DNA from: JAHDCJ01 sp039028895
GTDB lineage: Bacteria > Bacteroidota > Bacteroidia > Chitinophagales > Saprospiraceae
NCBI GenBank assembly: GCA_039028895.1
Contig: JBCCHF010000027.1
Coordinates: 1-64,000, forward strand
DNA: 64,000 nt
Reading direction: 5' to 3'
Within the stretch, counting starts at the first letter, position 1, and each line of letters begins with the position of its first letter. Positions 63,732-64,000 of the stretch are shown here, in pieces. The position numbers and the translations under genes were made by a program. Below the pieces are notes generated by a model. The model was not told the origin of the DNA. It searched no databases and was given only the letters and a program-made list of their open reading frames with translations.

Positions 63732-64000
63732 ATGAAACCAACCACGTCTCTCGAGCGATTGCAGGTAATTGATGCCTTACGTGGCTTTGCACTCTTTGGA
63801 ATATTATTCGCCAATCTTTACAGCTTTATTGGTTATAATACCTACACCGCTGAAGAGATTATTGCATTGCCAGGAGGGGATCGTGGCATGTTGTTTTTCA
63901 TTGACTGGTTTGTTGAAGGTAAGTTCTACTCAATTTTCTCAATTCTTTTTGGCGTTGGTTTCGCCCTTCAAGCTGAACGATTCCAGGCCTCGGGGTCTAG
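63732..64000 (+). CDS. DUF418 (YeiB-like) membrane protein, partial at right edge
   Basis: ATG at 63732; about 89 codons are visible to the window end without stop. Start MKPTTSLERLQVIDALRGFA followed by LFGILFANLYSF, then GKFYSIFSILFGVGFALQ: this is the DUF418/YeiB N-terminus with two membrane helices. Position 46 bp after the MerC gene suggests the third gene of the plus operon. Function of the family unknown. Confidence 0.8.
   Translation, partial: MKPTTSLERLQVIDALRGFALFGILFANLYSFIGYNTYTAEEIIALPGGDRGMLFFIDWFVEGKFYSIFSILFGVGFALQAERFQASGS

Overview
The window reads as a Bacteroidota chromosome, probably a free-living or marine Cytophagia/Saprospiria-type bacterium. The evidence is a two-component propeller/Y_Y_Y histidine kinase paired with a LytTR regulator, DUF5916 and other Bacteroidota-typical families, start codons mostly without Shine-Dalgarno sequences, several TAnnTTTG -7 boxes, and moderate GC (low 40s % by eye). 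No rRNA, CRISPR array, phage or intact transposase is visible. The only tRNA signal is a detached 3' half.

Layout. 1-2148: AT-rich end of a probable integrated island, holding a 5'-truncated unknown gene and a small unknown ORF; it ends at the 3' half of tRNA-Pro(UGG), which is followed by a tRNA-type terminator. 2212-8098: signalling region with a LytTR regulator and propeller kinase, an outer-membrane barrel gene and an orphan NarL-type regulator; the last two genes share a duplicated upstream region. 8174-24289: catabolic cluster with thiolase, FadJ-type beta-oxidation protein, alpha-methylacyl-CoA racemase-like protein, dienoyl-CoA-isomerase-like crotonase, two c-type cytochromes, an AraC regulator and three separate pairs of periplasmic (Tat-exported) xanthine-oxidase-family molybdenum enzymes. 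24506-31813: galactokinase, NmrA-type reductase with an AraC regulator, a phospholipase-D-type protein, an unknown membrane-anchored protein and D-Ala-D-Ala ligase. 31814-32261: intergenic, with a MITE-like inverted-repeat element and a copy of a hairpin repeat also found near 25.7 kb (diverged copy near 21.5 kb). 32262-34460: SigZ-type sigma factor upstream of a Cys-rich secreted protein and a membrane protein.

34616-45300 is a neutral-lipid neighbourhood: a fused GPAT-HAD phosphatase-LPAAT protein, a wax-ester synthase/DGAT fused to an SCP2 domain, a DHCR24-like FAD oxidoreductase, a DUF1214 protein and a PAP2 phosphatase. Together these could supply every step from glycerol-3-phosphate to triacylglycerol. 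Three small secreted proteins of unknown function, two with nearly identical leader regions, sit among them. 45435-50095: SGNH-like protein, AspT/YidE-type transporter, and two paralogous meta-cleavage-pathway enzymes (hydratase and decarboxylase).

50140-64000 is the most unusual region. A tightly packed ten-gene minus-strand operon holds a NosF-type ABC ATPase, two DUF3526 permeases, a His-rich COG0523 GTPase, a LolD-type ATPase, an FtsX permease with a His/Asp-rich loop, a DUF3299 protein, a DUF1826 protein, a ZigA-type COG0523 GTPase and a PhoX-like protein. It diverges from a DUF5916 protein, a MerC protein and a DUF418 protein. The shared promoter carries two related operators; the first, a perfect 9-1-9 palindrome, overlaps the predicted -33 elements of both promoters. 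This looks like a zinc-limitation regulon, and it is my main candidate for a little-described system.
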